A stretch of 64,000 bases of DNA from Bacteroidetes bacterium GWB2_32_14 (GTDB lineage: Bacteria > Bacteroidota > Bacteroidia > Bacteroidales > UBA12077), in contig MENK01000001.1 of NCBI GenBank assembly GCA_001768235.1, forward strand, positions 230,916-294,915, given 5' to 3'. The position numbers and the translations under genes were made by a program. Of this stretch, positions 44,218-52,778 are shown in pieces. Position 1 is the stretch's first letter. The number at the start of each line of letters is the position of its first letter. A model generated the notes under the pieces. That model was not told the DNA's origin. It ran no database searches and saw nothing but the letters and a program-made list of their open reading frames with translations.

Positions 44218-45000
44218 ATGGCTGAAAATAGTATAAATAAAGATATAGTTAAAGAAGAAAACCTGGTATTTAAAAAAACAGGTCTTTTTACCGATAAACC
44301 CCTAAGCTATTGCCCGGGTTGCGGGCATGGTACTGCTCATCGTTTGGTACTTGAAACGATTGAAGAAATGGGAATTCAATCCGAAACCATTGGTATTGCA
44401 CCTGTTGGTTGTTCTGTGCTGGCGTATGAATTTATGGACATCGATATGCAGCAGGCAGCTCACGGAAGAGCTCCGGCATTGGCAACTGCAATTAAAAGGT
44501 TGTATCCCGAGAAATTTGTATTTACATACCAGGGCGATGGAGATTTGGCAGCTATTGGTACTGCCGAAACCATTCATGCATGTAACCGTGGCGAAAATAT
44601 AACGATTATATTCATAAACAATGGTATTTACGGTATGACCGGCGGACAAATGGCTCCAACAACACTGCCAGGTATGAAATCTTCTACTTCACCTTATGGA
44701 CGTGATATCCAGTCTATGGGTAATCCTTTAAAAATTACAGAACTGGTTGCCCAGTTACCGGGAACATATTTTGTTTCACGCCAGGCTGTTCATACTCCTG
44801 CTGCTGTCCGCAAGGCTAAAAAAGCAATTAAAACAGCATTCGAGAATCAAAAACTGAAAAAAGGACTTTCGTTTGTCGAGATAGTTTCAAATTGTAATTC
44901 AGGTTGGAAAATGGAACCGGTTCAGGCTAACCAATGGATGGTTGACAATATGTTCCCGTTTTATCCTCTGGGCGATATTAAAGTGCCTGCTGAACAATAA
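44218..45000 (+). CDS. 2-oxoacid:ferredoxin oxidoreductase beta subunit (TPP-binding)
   Basis: A 260-aa beta subunit holding the thiamine diphosphate site. The cluster and TPP region has YCPGCGHGTAHR (C32, C35), then the Mg/TPP motif GDGDLAAIG...NNGIYGMTGGQ, the family form of GDGX25-30NN. GMTGGQMAPTT is typical for VOR/KOR-type enzymes. Together with the alpha subunit it oxidatively decarboxylates a 2-oxoacid to the acyl-CoA and reduces ferredoxin. The gamma gene follows after 38 bp. Confidence 0.92.
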   Translation: MAENSINKDIVKEENLVFKKTGLFTDKPLSYCPGCGHGTAHRLVLETIEEMGIQSETIGIAPVGCSVLAYEFMDIDMQQAAHGRAPALATAIKRLYPEKFVFTYQGDGDLAAIGTAETIHACNRGENITIIFINNGIYGMTGGQMAPTTLPGMKSSTSPYGRDIQSMGNPLKITELVAQLPGTYFVSRQAVHTPAAVRKAKKAIKTAFENQKLKKGLSFVEIVSNCNSGWKMEPVQANQWMVDNMFPFYPLGDIKVPAEQ

Positions 45001-45038
45001 ATTCGATTTCAAATTTAAACGATTAAAAAACTAGAAAA

Positions 45039-45590
45039 ATGACTGAAGAATTAATTATAGCCGGATTTGGTGGACAAGGAGTACTTTCGATGGGAAAAAT
45101 TCTTTGTTACTCGGGTATTGTTCAGGGACAGGAAGTAACCTGGATGCCATCATACGGACCCGAAATGCGTGGTGGAACTGCAAATGTAACTGTTATTTTA
45201 AGCGATGAACGTATCAGCTCACCCATAGTTGGCGAATTTGATACTGCCATAATACTTAACCAGCAGTCGATGGATAAATTCGAGAAAATGGTTAAACCTG
45301 GCGGGGTATTGGTTTACGACAGTAATGGTATAACACGCCACCCTGTGCGTAAAGACATTAATATTTACCGTGTTGATGCTGCCGAAGAAGCTGCAAAAAT
45401 GGATTCAACAAAAACATTTAACATGATTGTTTTAGGTGGATATTTAAAAATTAAACCTGTTGTGAAAATGGAAAATGTTGTTGCCGGGATTAAAAAATCG
45501 TTGCCCGAACGTTACCATCACTTAGTTCCTATGAATGAAAAAGCAATTCAAAGAGGAACAGAAATTGTTAAGCAAATACAAAAAGTATAA
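45039..45590 (+). CDS. 2-oxoacid:ferredoxin oxidoreductase gamma subunit
   Basis: A 183-aa gamma subunit (POR_N/catalytic gamma domain) that binds CoA and completes the enzyme. It starts EELIIAGFGGQGVLSMGKIL, the nucleotide-fold motif of this subunit, and has WMPSYGPEMRGGTANV, typical for the VOR/KOR subgroup. Its position at the end of the operon, followed by a terminator, makes the operon a complete four-subunit enzyme. Confidence 0.92.
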   Translation: MTEELIIAGFGGQGVLSMGKILCYSGIVQGQEVTWMPSYGPEMRGGTANVTVILSDERISSPIVGEFDTAIILNQQSMDKFEKMVKPGGVLVYDSNGITRHPVRKDINIYRVDAAEEAAKMDSTKTFNMIVLGGYLKIKPVVKMENVVAGIKKSLPERYHHLVPMNEKAIQRGTEIVKQIQKV

Positions 45591-45608
45591 TACTACTTTG
45601 TAAATATA

Positions 45609-45641
45609 AAAAAATCCGGGGCCAAAAGCTTCGGATTTTTT
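45609..45641 (+). terminator. Terminator of the 2-oxoacid:ferredoxin oxidoreductase operon
   Basis: A hairpin with outer arms AAAAATCCG and CGGATTTTT, two inner G:T pairs and a 5-base loop, ending in T residues, about 20 bp beyond the gamma stop codon. Confidence 0.75.
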
Positions 45642-45768
45642 GCCTGATCCTGTTCGAACGGTTGCCGGGGTACTTTCTGAGTTTTAGCCCTTCATGGTTT
45701 TATCGGGCCAATAAAGCGTAAAATTTAGATAATAAATGTTAAAAAATCACTAAACCCGTATTTTGATA

Positions 45769-45788
45769 CCGTGTTGTAAGTAGTGCCT
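45769..45788. repeat. Inverted repeat, left side of MntA-HepT
   Basis: The reverse complement of these bases, AGGCACTACTTACAACACGG, matches AGGCATTACTTACTACGG at 46495-46512 apart from one substitution and a small change near the end. The likeness extends outward (TATCAAAA on both sides, after an 8-base insertion on the right). The repeat overlaps the last two bases of the hepT stop codon. Confidence 0.6.
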
Positions 45789-46131
45789 ATTCTGACTTGT
45801 CGATAAATCTGTGTACTTCTTCTTTTAAATTAGGTATGTGTTTGGAAATAATTGCCCAGATATTTTCATCCGAGATACTATCATAGGCGTGAATAATCTG
45901 ATTTCTTAGTCCAACTATCCTTTTTGCATATTCAATTGGAAATTCAGGATCTTTCTTTAAGATTCTGTTTACAGCTTCACCGATAATTTCTAAATCACGT
46001 TCTACGGCTCTTTTTAATAAAATATTTGATTGATAATACTTAAAATCTTTAGGATTTTCTTTGAAATAACTTTCAATTTCGGTTATTGCTTCATGAATAT
46101 CATACAGCCATTTTAGAATCCGCTCGTCCAT
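45787..46131 (-). CDS. hepT: HepT-family toxin (HEPN RNase)
   Basis: A 114-aa HEPN-domain protein of the HepT/DUF86 family. The catalytic RX4HXY motif is visible as RNQIIHAYD (about residues 77-85). HepT is an RNase-type toxin that its partner MntA disarms by adding AMP to the Tyr of this motif. The gene overlaps mntA by 32 bp on the same strand in the order antitoxin, toxin, the standard layout. All catalytic residues are intact, so it should be active. Confidence 0.92.
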   Translation of the reverse strand: MDERILKWLYDIHEAITEIESYFKENPKDFKYYQSNILLKRAVERDLEIIGEAVNRILKKDPEFPIEYAKRIVGLRNQIIHAYDSISDENIWAIISKHIPNLKEEVHRFIDKSE

Positions 46132-46423
46132 ATACTTTCATTTTATTTCTATCAATTGAACGCTTAAGTATCGGGTTCTTTAAGGTTTGAATTTCTAATA
46201 AATCAATTTTTCTTTTAAATAGATTTTCTAATGCCTCTTTAAAGTCCATGTAATTATCAAAATAATTATAAAGCTCTACGTCTTCGAATTTTACAAGAAA
46301 ATCTATATCACTTTGCTTATTAAATAATTCAGTCAAAACTGAACCAAAAACATACAATTCACTAACCTTATATTTTTTGCATAAGGAAGTCAGCTTACTT
46401 TTATGTTGATTTATCAAATTCAT
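46100..46423 (-). CDS. mntA: MntA-family antitoxin (minimal nucleotidyltransferase)
   Basis: A 107-aa minimal nucleotidyltransferase. The motif GSX10DXD is complete: FGSVLTELFNKQSDIDF, followed later by a third acidic residue in KIDLLE. MntA neutralises HepT by AMPylation of its active-site Tyr. The 3' end overlaps hepT by 32 bp. The pair is flanked by imperfect inverted repeats at 45769 and 46495. Confidence 0.92.
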   Translation of the reverse strand: MNLINQHKSKLTSLCKKYKVSELYVFGSVLTELFNKQSDIDFLVKFEDVELYNYFDNYMDFKEALENLFKRKIDLLEIQTLKNPILKRSIDRNKMKVYGRADSKMAV

Positions 46424-46494
46424 ACCTTACGAAGATAACAATTAAATGATATTCCGTCAAATATTTTGTAGTTTCTCTAATTCGTGTAGTTCAA

Positions 46495-46512
46495 AGGCAT
46501 TACTTACTACGG
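46495..46512. repeat. Inverted repeat, right side of MntA-HepT
   Basis: AGGCATTACTTACTACGG, partner of the left repeat at 45769-45788 in opposite orientation. Further out, 46521-46528 reads TATCAAAA like the left side. The 742 bp from repeat to repeat hold nothing but the toxin-antitoxin pair. Confidence 0.6.
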
Positions 46513-46632
46513 TTTCGGCATATCAAAAGTGAGGGTTGCCCGGCGTTCCAATTAGCCGTTGTAAATTTTAAAAAGGGTGAGAAACACTTCACCCCGCATG
46601 CAATTAGAGCTGCTGTTAGCAATTGTATAATT

Positions 46633-47463
46633 TTAATTACAACTATATACTATCAAATCATAAGAACATAATGAACCTTTATAATCAAATAATTCTTGTT
46701 TTACCAGCTTATCATTTTCATAGTGATATATAAAATAAATATTTAGTACCCCTGGATCATAATATTTTTCACTTTTTACTAATAGTCCATTTTCATATAA
46801 ATATTTATCTTCTTCATAAGTGTACATGTCAGTAAAACCAAAACTCCAGTGTTCGTGAATTTCTCTTACTAAAAGATTATTTGAATATTCAAAATTGTCA
46901 ATAAAATAATAGCTAATCTCACCATAAGTATCATATCTGTATCTTGCTTGATAAACTAAATTGTTATTTTCAGTTTTTTTATGAAGTTTCTCTTTTAATA
47001 AACCATTTTTGTAATAGGTAATTACAGAGTCCATCTCTTGCCCATAAAAATAATAACTATTACAGTCAATTGATTCCATGTGTGTTAATAATTCATTTTC
47101 ATAATTATAAACTTCCCAAGCTGTAGTATCATTTGTGCTGCTTATCACATATGAAAACTGAATTTGATTTCCAGAGTATAATTTAATTGTATAATTCTGA
47201 AAATCTGTTGAATAAAATTCACTTCTAGTTAAATTATTTAATTCATCATATTCATATAAAGCAAGATCCCCATAGGAATATTCTGTTTTAATTAAATTGT
47301 CACTTTCGTAATAGTATTTTACCCAACTGTGTAAACCACCATTTCCCAAATAACGATTAACTGTTTTAGTACATTCATTTGATGTTTCAACTGAATCATC
47401 TTTCTGGCAACTTACAAGAATTATTAAAAATGAGAGCAGACAAATTACATTTCTTATTAACAT
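46633..47463 (-). CDS. Putative lipoprotein with Tyr/Asn-rich repeats
   Basis: A 276-aa protein with a lipoprotein signal peptide; the lipobox ends LVSC at about residue 19. The mature part is rich in Tyr, Glu, Asn and Asp and built of short strands such as YEYDELNNLTRSE, YNYENELLTHME and YLYENGLLVKSEKYY. They recur about every 20-30 residues, like YD/RHS-type or DUF4595-like repeats. It probably sits on the cell surface or in the periplasm as a beta-propeller- or beta-roll-like structure. No function is known. It stands alone, with AT-rich gaps on both sides. Confidence 0.7.
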   Translation of the reverse strand: MLIRNVICLLSFLIILVSCQKDDSVETSNECTKTVNRYLGNGGLHSWVKYYYESDNLIKTEYSYGDLALYEYDELNNLTRSEFYSTDFQNYTIKLYSGNQIQFSYVISSTNDTTAWEVYNYENELLTHMESIDCNSYYFYGQEMDSVITYYKNGLLKEKLHKKTENNNLVYQARYRYDTYGEISYYFIDNFEYSNNLLVREIHEHWSFGFTDMYTYEEDKYLYENGLLVKSEKYYDPGVLNIYFIYHYENDKLVKQELFDYKGSLCSYDLIVYSCN

Positions 47464-47727
47464 TATAATAGCATTTTGTTTATATATACCAATAAACTAC
47501 ACATGTAAACTCAAGAGTTATTTCGTGTACATTTTTTTAATACGTTTTTAAAATTACAAAAAAAGATAAACAAAAACAATTCGGATTAATTGGGATGCAA
47601 CCTGAAAAGCTTATATTTCAATGTGTAATCAAAAATCGAAACAGGATGTTGAAAAACAATAAAAACTTATTTTATAATTACAAAATATTATACAATATTG
47701 CACAATAATTACGAATCATTATACACC

Positions 47728-48189
47728 ATGAGCCAGAAATTACAGATTGATGCCACCGACAGGAAGATTTTATCTTTTCTTATAAAAAATGCACGAACCC
47801 CGTTTTTGGAAATAGCCAGAGCATGTGGTATTTCGGGAGCTGCTATTCACCAGCGGTATAATAAACTGGAGGAATCAGGGATTATAAGCGGTTCGAAATT
47901 CATGATTAAACCCAAAGCGGTGGGTTACGATATTTGTGCTTTTGTTGGTGTTTACCTGGAAAGAGCGCATAACTATAAAAATGTAATCAGGGAAATAGAA
48001 AAAATACCGGAAATAACCGAATGCCATTTTACTACCGGGAACTGGGCCCTTTTACTTAAAATATACTGCAAGGATAACCAGCATTTAATGAATGTGCTTG
48101 TAAACACCATTCAGAATATTCCCGGGGTTGCCCGCACAGAGACATTTATTTCGCTCGACCAGACTATTGACAGGGAGTTTGGCATTTAA
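47728..48189 (+). CDS. Lrp/AsnC-family transcriptional regulator
   Basis: I chose Met 47728 (MSQKLQIDATDRKIL), giving 153 aa; the frame also opens at 47698 but the extension is not Lrp-like. The helix-turn-helix occupies about residues 6-60 (ILSFLIKNARTPFLEIARA, then CGISGAAIHQRYNKLEESGII). The RAM effector domain follows, with CHFTTGNWALLLKIYC and a final TFISLDQTIDREF. Such regulators sense amino acids or related acids and could control the amino-acid catabolism genes around it. The closest gene downstream is a CoA-transferase on the other strand. Confidence 0.9.
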   Translation: MSQKLQIDATDRKILSFLIKNARTPFLEIARACGISGAAIHQRYNKLEESGIISGSKFMIKPKAVGYDICAFVGVYLERAHNYKNVIREIEKIPEITECHFTTGNWALLLKIYCKDNQHLMNVLVNTIQNIPGVARTETFISLDQTIDREFGI

Positions 48190-48445
48190 AATTCATAACT
48201 CATAACTCATTCATAAATAGTACTCCCGGCTATAAATTAAAAGGAGAGGAAAAAATAATTTTACATCTGGGTTTCTGCAATATCATTTGTTGTTTCTGCT
48301 TGACTTGTGCAGGATGCAAGAATTTTCCCGGCATGATTTTAGTTTTAAATTAGGGTTTAAACTAAACAAATTGAAAATTGCAAAAAGAAGAAAGCTAAAA
48401 GTTTCAGTCTCTCAAAAATGTATTCGTGTTTCGATTTTAACACGC

Positions 48446-49669
48446 TTATTTTATAATACCTGATTTAGCAAAAATAACCTCATCACGTATAAGTTTATTT
48501 ATTTTGTCTTCGGAATACCCCAGGAAGGTACTTAAAATCTGTATTGTATGTTCTCCATAATGCGGAGGTGCAGAAATTGGTGCAAATTCAGTATCTTCAT
48601 CAGTACTAAATGCTACAGTTCTAATCCCTTTTATTGGTATTCTTTCAGATGTTTCGGAATGCATTATCATTTCGATGGCTTCAGGAATTTCGAAAACCTC
48701 TTTCATGTTTAATACGCCGCCTGCCGGGATATTATGCTTTGCTAATTCTTCTAAAAGAAATCCTCGTTCGAATTTAGAGATGAGTTCCTGGAGAACTTCA
48801 ATTATCTCTTTCCTGTTTTTTACCCGTTCAAAATTTGTATTGTATTTTGGATTTGATGATAATTCATGTTTTCCCAGCACTTTGCAAAGATCGCTGAATT
48901 GCTTATCGTTTCCAACAGCCAGGACGACAGGTCTTTTATCTTTGCTGTAAAATATTGTTCCGTAAGGTACTATATTCGGGTGATCGGAGCCCATGCGCTG
49001 AGGGATTTCACCACCAACGAGCCAGTTGGCAGCCTGATTCGCGAGCGATGAAATGCCACTTTTCAAGAGGCTTGTTTCAATGTATTGCCCCTTGCCGTTT
49101 CTTTCGCGCTTGTAAAGTGCCAGCAGGATTGCTTCTTTAACCTGGTGCCCGGCCAGAATATCCATTAAGGCTACAGGCATTTTTACAGGATTACTCTTGA
49201 GTTCTCCATTCATGTATGTAAAACCGCTTTCTGCCTGTATAATTGCATCATACCCGGCACGTGGATTCGACAATCCATAACCTGTTATGTGTGCATAAAT
49301 TAATGATTTATTAATGCTCCTTAGTGTTTTGTAATCTGTCTTTAGTTTCTCGGCATCACCGGGTTTGTATGATACCAAAACAATATCGCAAATTTTTACA
49401 AGTTTATAAATCAATTCCAGGCCCTCGTCCTTATTCAGGTCAACAGATATTGATTTTTTACCCCAGTTTACACAACTAAAATAGCCTGAAATATCAGTGT
49501 CGGGGTTTTCTGTTGGTATTTTCCACGTTCGTGTAACATCCCCTTTTGTTAAGAGATTTTCTACTTTTATTACTGTAGCCCCAAGCTCGGCTAGAGCAGC
49601 ACCAACACCTGGCCCGGCTAATACATTGGCAAGTTCCAGAACCCTGATATCTTTTAAAGACTGATTCAT
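48446..49669 (-). CDS. Family III CoA-transferase (CaiB/BaiF type)
   Basis: A 407-aa CoA-transferase of the CaiB/BaiF family, which moves CoA between carboxylic acids through an aspartyl-CoA intermediate. It starts LKDIRVLELANVLAGPGVGAAL and has VIKVENLLTKGDVTR. The catalytic Asp is expected in AGYDAIIQAESG (about residue 158). The substrate acid is unknown. The gene lies 81 bp downstream of a sodium:solute symporter on the same strand, so the two probably take up and activate the same acid. Confidence 0.9.
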   Translation of the reverse strand: MNQSLKDIRVLELANVLAGPGVGAALAELGATVIKVENLLTKGDVTRTWKIPTENPDTDISGYFSCVNWGKKSISVDLNKDEGLELIYKLVKICDIVLVSYKPGDAEKLKTDYKTLRSINKSLIYAHITGYGLSNPRAGYDAIIQAESGFTYMNGELKSNPVKMPVALMDILAGHQVKEAILLALYKRERNGKGQYIETSLLKSGISSLANQAANWLVGGEIPQRMGSDHPNIVPYGTIFYSKDKRPVVLAVGNDKQFSDLCKVLGKHELSSNPKYNTNFERVKNRKEIIEVLQELISKFERGFLLEELAKHNIPAGGVLNMKEVFEIPEAIEMIMHSETSERIPIKGIRTVAFSTDEDTEFAPISAPPHYGEHTIQILSTFLGYSEDKINKLIRDEVIFAKSGIIK

Positions 49670-49750
49670 TTTATTAGCAAGTTCTTTTTCTATTATTTTT
49701 CAAGCGGATTAAAGTCCGGCAAAAAGTTCCGTTTTATACCCACGATCTTT

Positions 49751-51196
49751 TTAGCCTATTTTATTTATTCTTTTATACTTCGAATATAAATTGCCAATGA
49801 GTATAAAAAATACCGTGGCAATAATACTCGCGTAGGTTTTATCAATATCGAACCAGCCCATTTTCCTGGCAATTAAACTAAGAATAATTGCAAGCACCCC
49901 GCCTGTAAATGCAAATCGGACAGCAGCCTGTGAAATCCAATTTAGTTTATATACTCCCAGCAGGATTACAATAGCCCCGATTGCGCGTATTGCATATGAA
50001 ACATAACCCGCATCCAAAACAGCTCCATGTATAAATATTGCCATCGGAACAGTAATGAGGTTTACAGCGACAACAAGTTGCCGGGCGGTTTTTAGGATTT
50101 TTTCGTCTGGTGCATTTTTATTTATCAATCCATGATAAATATCTTTAGTGGCAATGGTAACAATTGCAAAGTTCACAGGGCCAATGGTTGAAAGTATTGC
50201 AGCAAGTATAGCTGCCAGAGCAAGCCCTCCTAAAACAGGATGAATAAATGAAGGAGTCATAAGTAAGGTAGGCAGAACCTCCTTGGCATCTGTAATTGTT
50301 GATGGGTCGATAAAAATACCACTTCTGGCCATTAAACCCAGGTAAGCAGTCATAATTCCAAACGGGGCAATAAATAATGCCGATAATATGGCGGCACGTT
50401 TGGCAGTTAAAGGATTTTTCGCGGCGAAAATGGGCTGAATACTTGCCTGAGCAGCCATACCACCAAAAATCCCTCCCAATATGAGACTAAATGCGGCAGT
50501 CCATCCTAAACTAAAAGGGTTGTAATAGTTATGTGGAGCACCGGCAGCAATGAGCTTTTCAGATAAAACAGATATATCGCCGATAGCAACAAATCCAACA
50601 ATTAAAGCAATTCCAATTCCTACATACCTGACTACAAGGTTTATTATAGCAACAATAGTAAGAGCGTGCATTCCACCAACATACATATAAATGGTAGTGA
50701 TCACTGCTCCTGATAATACTGCCCAAATCCAGTCGATTTTAAATATTGGTGCCAGTACATGCGAAAATGTGGTTAATTCAACGTAAGCCAAGGTAATAAA
50801 TGCAACAAGAAATGCAATTGCAGAAATCGTTCTTGCTTTTTTACCAAAAATGCTTTCTATCATTTCACTTACTGTGTGTACTTTTCTTTCCCTGTAATGC
50901 TTAGCCAATGTATAACCTAAGATTATCATCCCGATAGCTGTTGAAATATTGTATAAAATTGGCTGAAGGGTTTTCGTGTTAAATGCTTTTTCGCTGACAC
51001 CAATTGTACTTAAACCTCCAAGCCACTCGGCTGCAACTACTATTGCACATACCAGGACTCCAAGATTTCGCCCTGCAATTAGAAAATCGGATGAGGATTG
51101 GGATGCAATTTTTTTAGTGAAAAATGAAATCCCGATTACCAATGCAAAATAGCTTAATACTATCCAGAAATAAATATTATAAATGAGTGATATCAT
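49751..51196 (-). CDS. Sodium:solute symporter (SSS family)
   Basis: A 481-aa inner-membrane symporter with about 13 helices. Family segments include SSDFLIAGRNLGVLVCAIVV, GLSTIGVSEKAF and YMYVGGMHALTIVAIINLVVRYVG. The last stands where the family has GGxxAxxWTD, so the sodium and substrate contacts may differ from sugar carriers. It is upstream of the family III CoA-transferase gene and probably brings in its acid substrate. It is not closely similar to the symporter at 39153 by eye. Confidence 0.88.
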   Translation of the reverse strand: MISLIYNIYFWIVLSYFALVIGISFFTKKIASQSSSDFLIAGRNLGVLVCAIVVAAEWLGGLSTIGVSEKAFNTKTLQPILYNISTAIGMIILGYTLAKHYRERKVHTVSEMIESIFGKKARTISAIAFLVAFITLAYVELTTFSHVLAPIFKIDWIWAVLSGAVITTIYMYVGGMHALTIVAIINLVVRYVGIGIALIVGFVAIGDISVLSEKLIAAGAPHNYYNPFSLGWTAAFSLILGGIFGGMAAQASIQPIFAAKNPLTAKRAAILSALFIAPFGIMTAYLGLMARSGIFIDPSTITDAKEVLPTLLMTPSFIHPVLGGLALAAILAAILSTIGPVNFAIVTIATKDIYHGLINKNAPDEKILKTARQLVVAVNLITVPMAIFIHGAVLDAGYVSYAIRAIGAIVILLGVYKLNWISQAAVRFAFTGGVLAIILSLIARKMGWFDIDKTYASIIATVFFILIGNLYSKYKRINKIG

Positions 51197-51372
51197 ATAA
51201 CTTAGTTAATCAATTTTTAAATTTTGCCTGGCAAGATAAGAAAAAATATCTGGATGGCTGATTGAACAATCAAAAATGGATAATTTTTTATTTAATAAAC
51301 TACTTCTTATAGAAACGTAAATAAAAAATACGATTGATGAAATAAGTGTAAAAACGAGGGTTAAAAATTCTT

Positions 51373-52710
51373 TTAGTTAAAGAAACTATCCAGTTTTTTA
51401 ATTGCCGACGGGAGCGTGAAAACAACAACCCTGTCGTCTGTTTTAATTTGAGTATCGCCTTTTGCAATATATCCTTTATGATCGCGAATGTACCCCCCAA
51501 CAAGCGCATCTTTTGGGAATTCGATATTACGAAGCTTGTCTTTAGTAATCATGCTTCCTTTGCGGGCAACAAATTCCAGCACTTCAGTATCCGATCCGGT
51601 TAAACATTTCATTGATTCTACCTCGGAACTCATTGTATATTTAAAAATACGGCTTGCCGTAATCAGTTTTTTATTGATGATGGTATCGATACCCATGCTT
51701 TCTCCCAAATCGATATAATCGATATTTTCTATTTCGGCAATGGTTTTTTTAACACCCATTTTCTTGGCAAGCACACACGACAGGATGTTTGTTTCAGAAT
51801 TTCCTGTAACAGCAATGAAAGTATCCATGTTTGCCAGGCCTTCTTCCATTAATAAATCAATGTTGCTGCCATCGCCGTTGATTACCAATGTGTTTTTTAA
51901 ATAATCGGCCAGCTTAAAACTTTTTTCTTTATCTTTTTCAATAAGTTTGATATTGAACCTTCCCTCAAGCATTTTAGCTGTTCGTTTACCTATACGGCTG
52001 CCACCAATAATCATCACGTTTTTTACATCGAGTTTCTTTTTACCGGAATACTTCATTACATCGTCGAAACCCGATTTGTTGGTAACAACATATACCAAAT
52101 CGTTTACCATAAACGAATCGTGGCCACGGGGAATAATTGTCTGCCCGTTACGGGTAATAGCAACAGCCCTGAATTCGATATCTTTATTCTGCCTGGTAAC
52201 TTCCATCAGTGTATTGTCGATAACAGGTGCATTTTCGTCGAGTTTTAAAACGAATAATGAAAGTTTGCCACCTGAAAAATCGACTACCTCAGAAATTTCA
52301 TATCCAAGCAAATTAACAACCTCGCGTGCTGCAATGCGTTCGGGATAAATCAGATAATCTATTCCCAGCCCGGTGAAATGAGATATATTTTCCGGTTCAA
52401 TATATTCGTAATTATCAACCCGGGCAATGGTTTTTTTAGCACCCAGTTTTTTTGCTATCATCGTTGCAAGAATATTTGCTTCTTCAGAATGTGCAACGGC
52501 TATAAACAAATCGGTTTTTTTTATTTGTGCATCTTTAAGTACCTCGAACGATGTTGCCGAACCAGTAATAGTCATCAAATCGAGATTGGCATTAATAGTT
52601 TTTAAACTTTCCTCATCGGGATCAATAACTGTAATATCATGAAACTCACTGCTTAACATTTTCGCTAGGTGGGTTCCTACTTCGCCTGCTCCTGCAACAA
52701 TTATTTTCAT
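51373..52710 (-). CDS. trkA: Trk potassium uptake protein TrkA
   Basis: A 445-aa peripheral subunit of the Trk K+ uptake system with two RCK units. Each has a Rossmann-type NAD-binding half (KIIVAGAGEVGTHLAKML at the start; VMIIGGSRIGKRTAKML near residue 232) and an RCK_C half. The second glycine motif, GGSRIG, is a normal variant. Binding of NAD(H) or ATP controls the channel TrkH, which is not encoded in this window. A -7-like box lies about 55 bp upstream of the start codon. Confidence 0.93.
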   Translation of the reverse strand: MKIIVAGAGEVGTHLAKMLSSEFHDITVIDPDEESLKTINANLDLMTITGSATSFEVLKDAQIKKTDLFIAVAHSEEANILATMIAKKLGAKKTIARVDNYEYIEPENISHFTGLGIDYLIYPERIAAREVVNLLGYEISEVVDFSGGKLSLFVLKLDENAPVIDNTLMEVTRQNKDIEFRAVAITRNGQTIIPRGHDSFMVNDLVYVVTNKSGFDDVMKYSGKKKLDVKNVMIIGGSRIGKRTAKMLEGRFNIKLIEKDKEKSFKLADYLKNTLVINGDGSNIDLLMEEGLANMDTFIAVTGNSETNILSCVLAKKMGVKKTIAEIENIDYIDLGESMGIDTIINKKLITASRIFKYTMSSEVESMKCLTGSDTEVLEFVARKGSMITKDKLRNIEFPKDALVGGYIRDHKGYIAKGDTQIKTDDRVVVFTLPSAIKKLDSFFN

Positions 52711-52762
52711 CGTATTTAATATTAATTTAAAAAACCATTAGCTGAAAATTGAAAAAGAACAA

Positions 52763-52770
52763 CAAAGTTA
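52763..52770 (-). promoter_or_regulatory. Possible -7 box of trkA
   Basis: On the minus strand these bases read TAACTTTG, matching TAnnTTTG, about 53 bp before the trkA start codon. No clear -33 element. Confidence 0.35.
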
Positions 52771-52778
52771 ATTAAATA

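Noticed and set aside
45769-46630. Integron attC sites around MntA-HepT
   Set aside because: The flanking repeats are in opposite orientation and lack a convincing GTTRRRY/RYYYAAC pair; cassettes would carry attC sites in the same direction.
51300-51509. 69-aa frame at the end of trkA
   Set aside because: It overlaps the 3' end of trkA in another frame, is Arg/Lys/Phe-rich and has no start signal.
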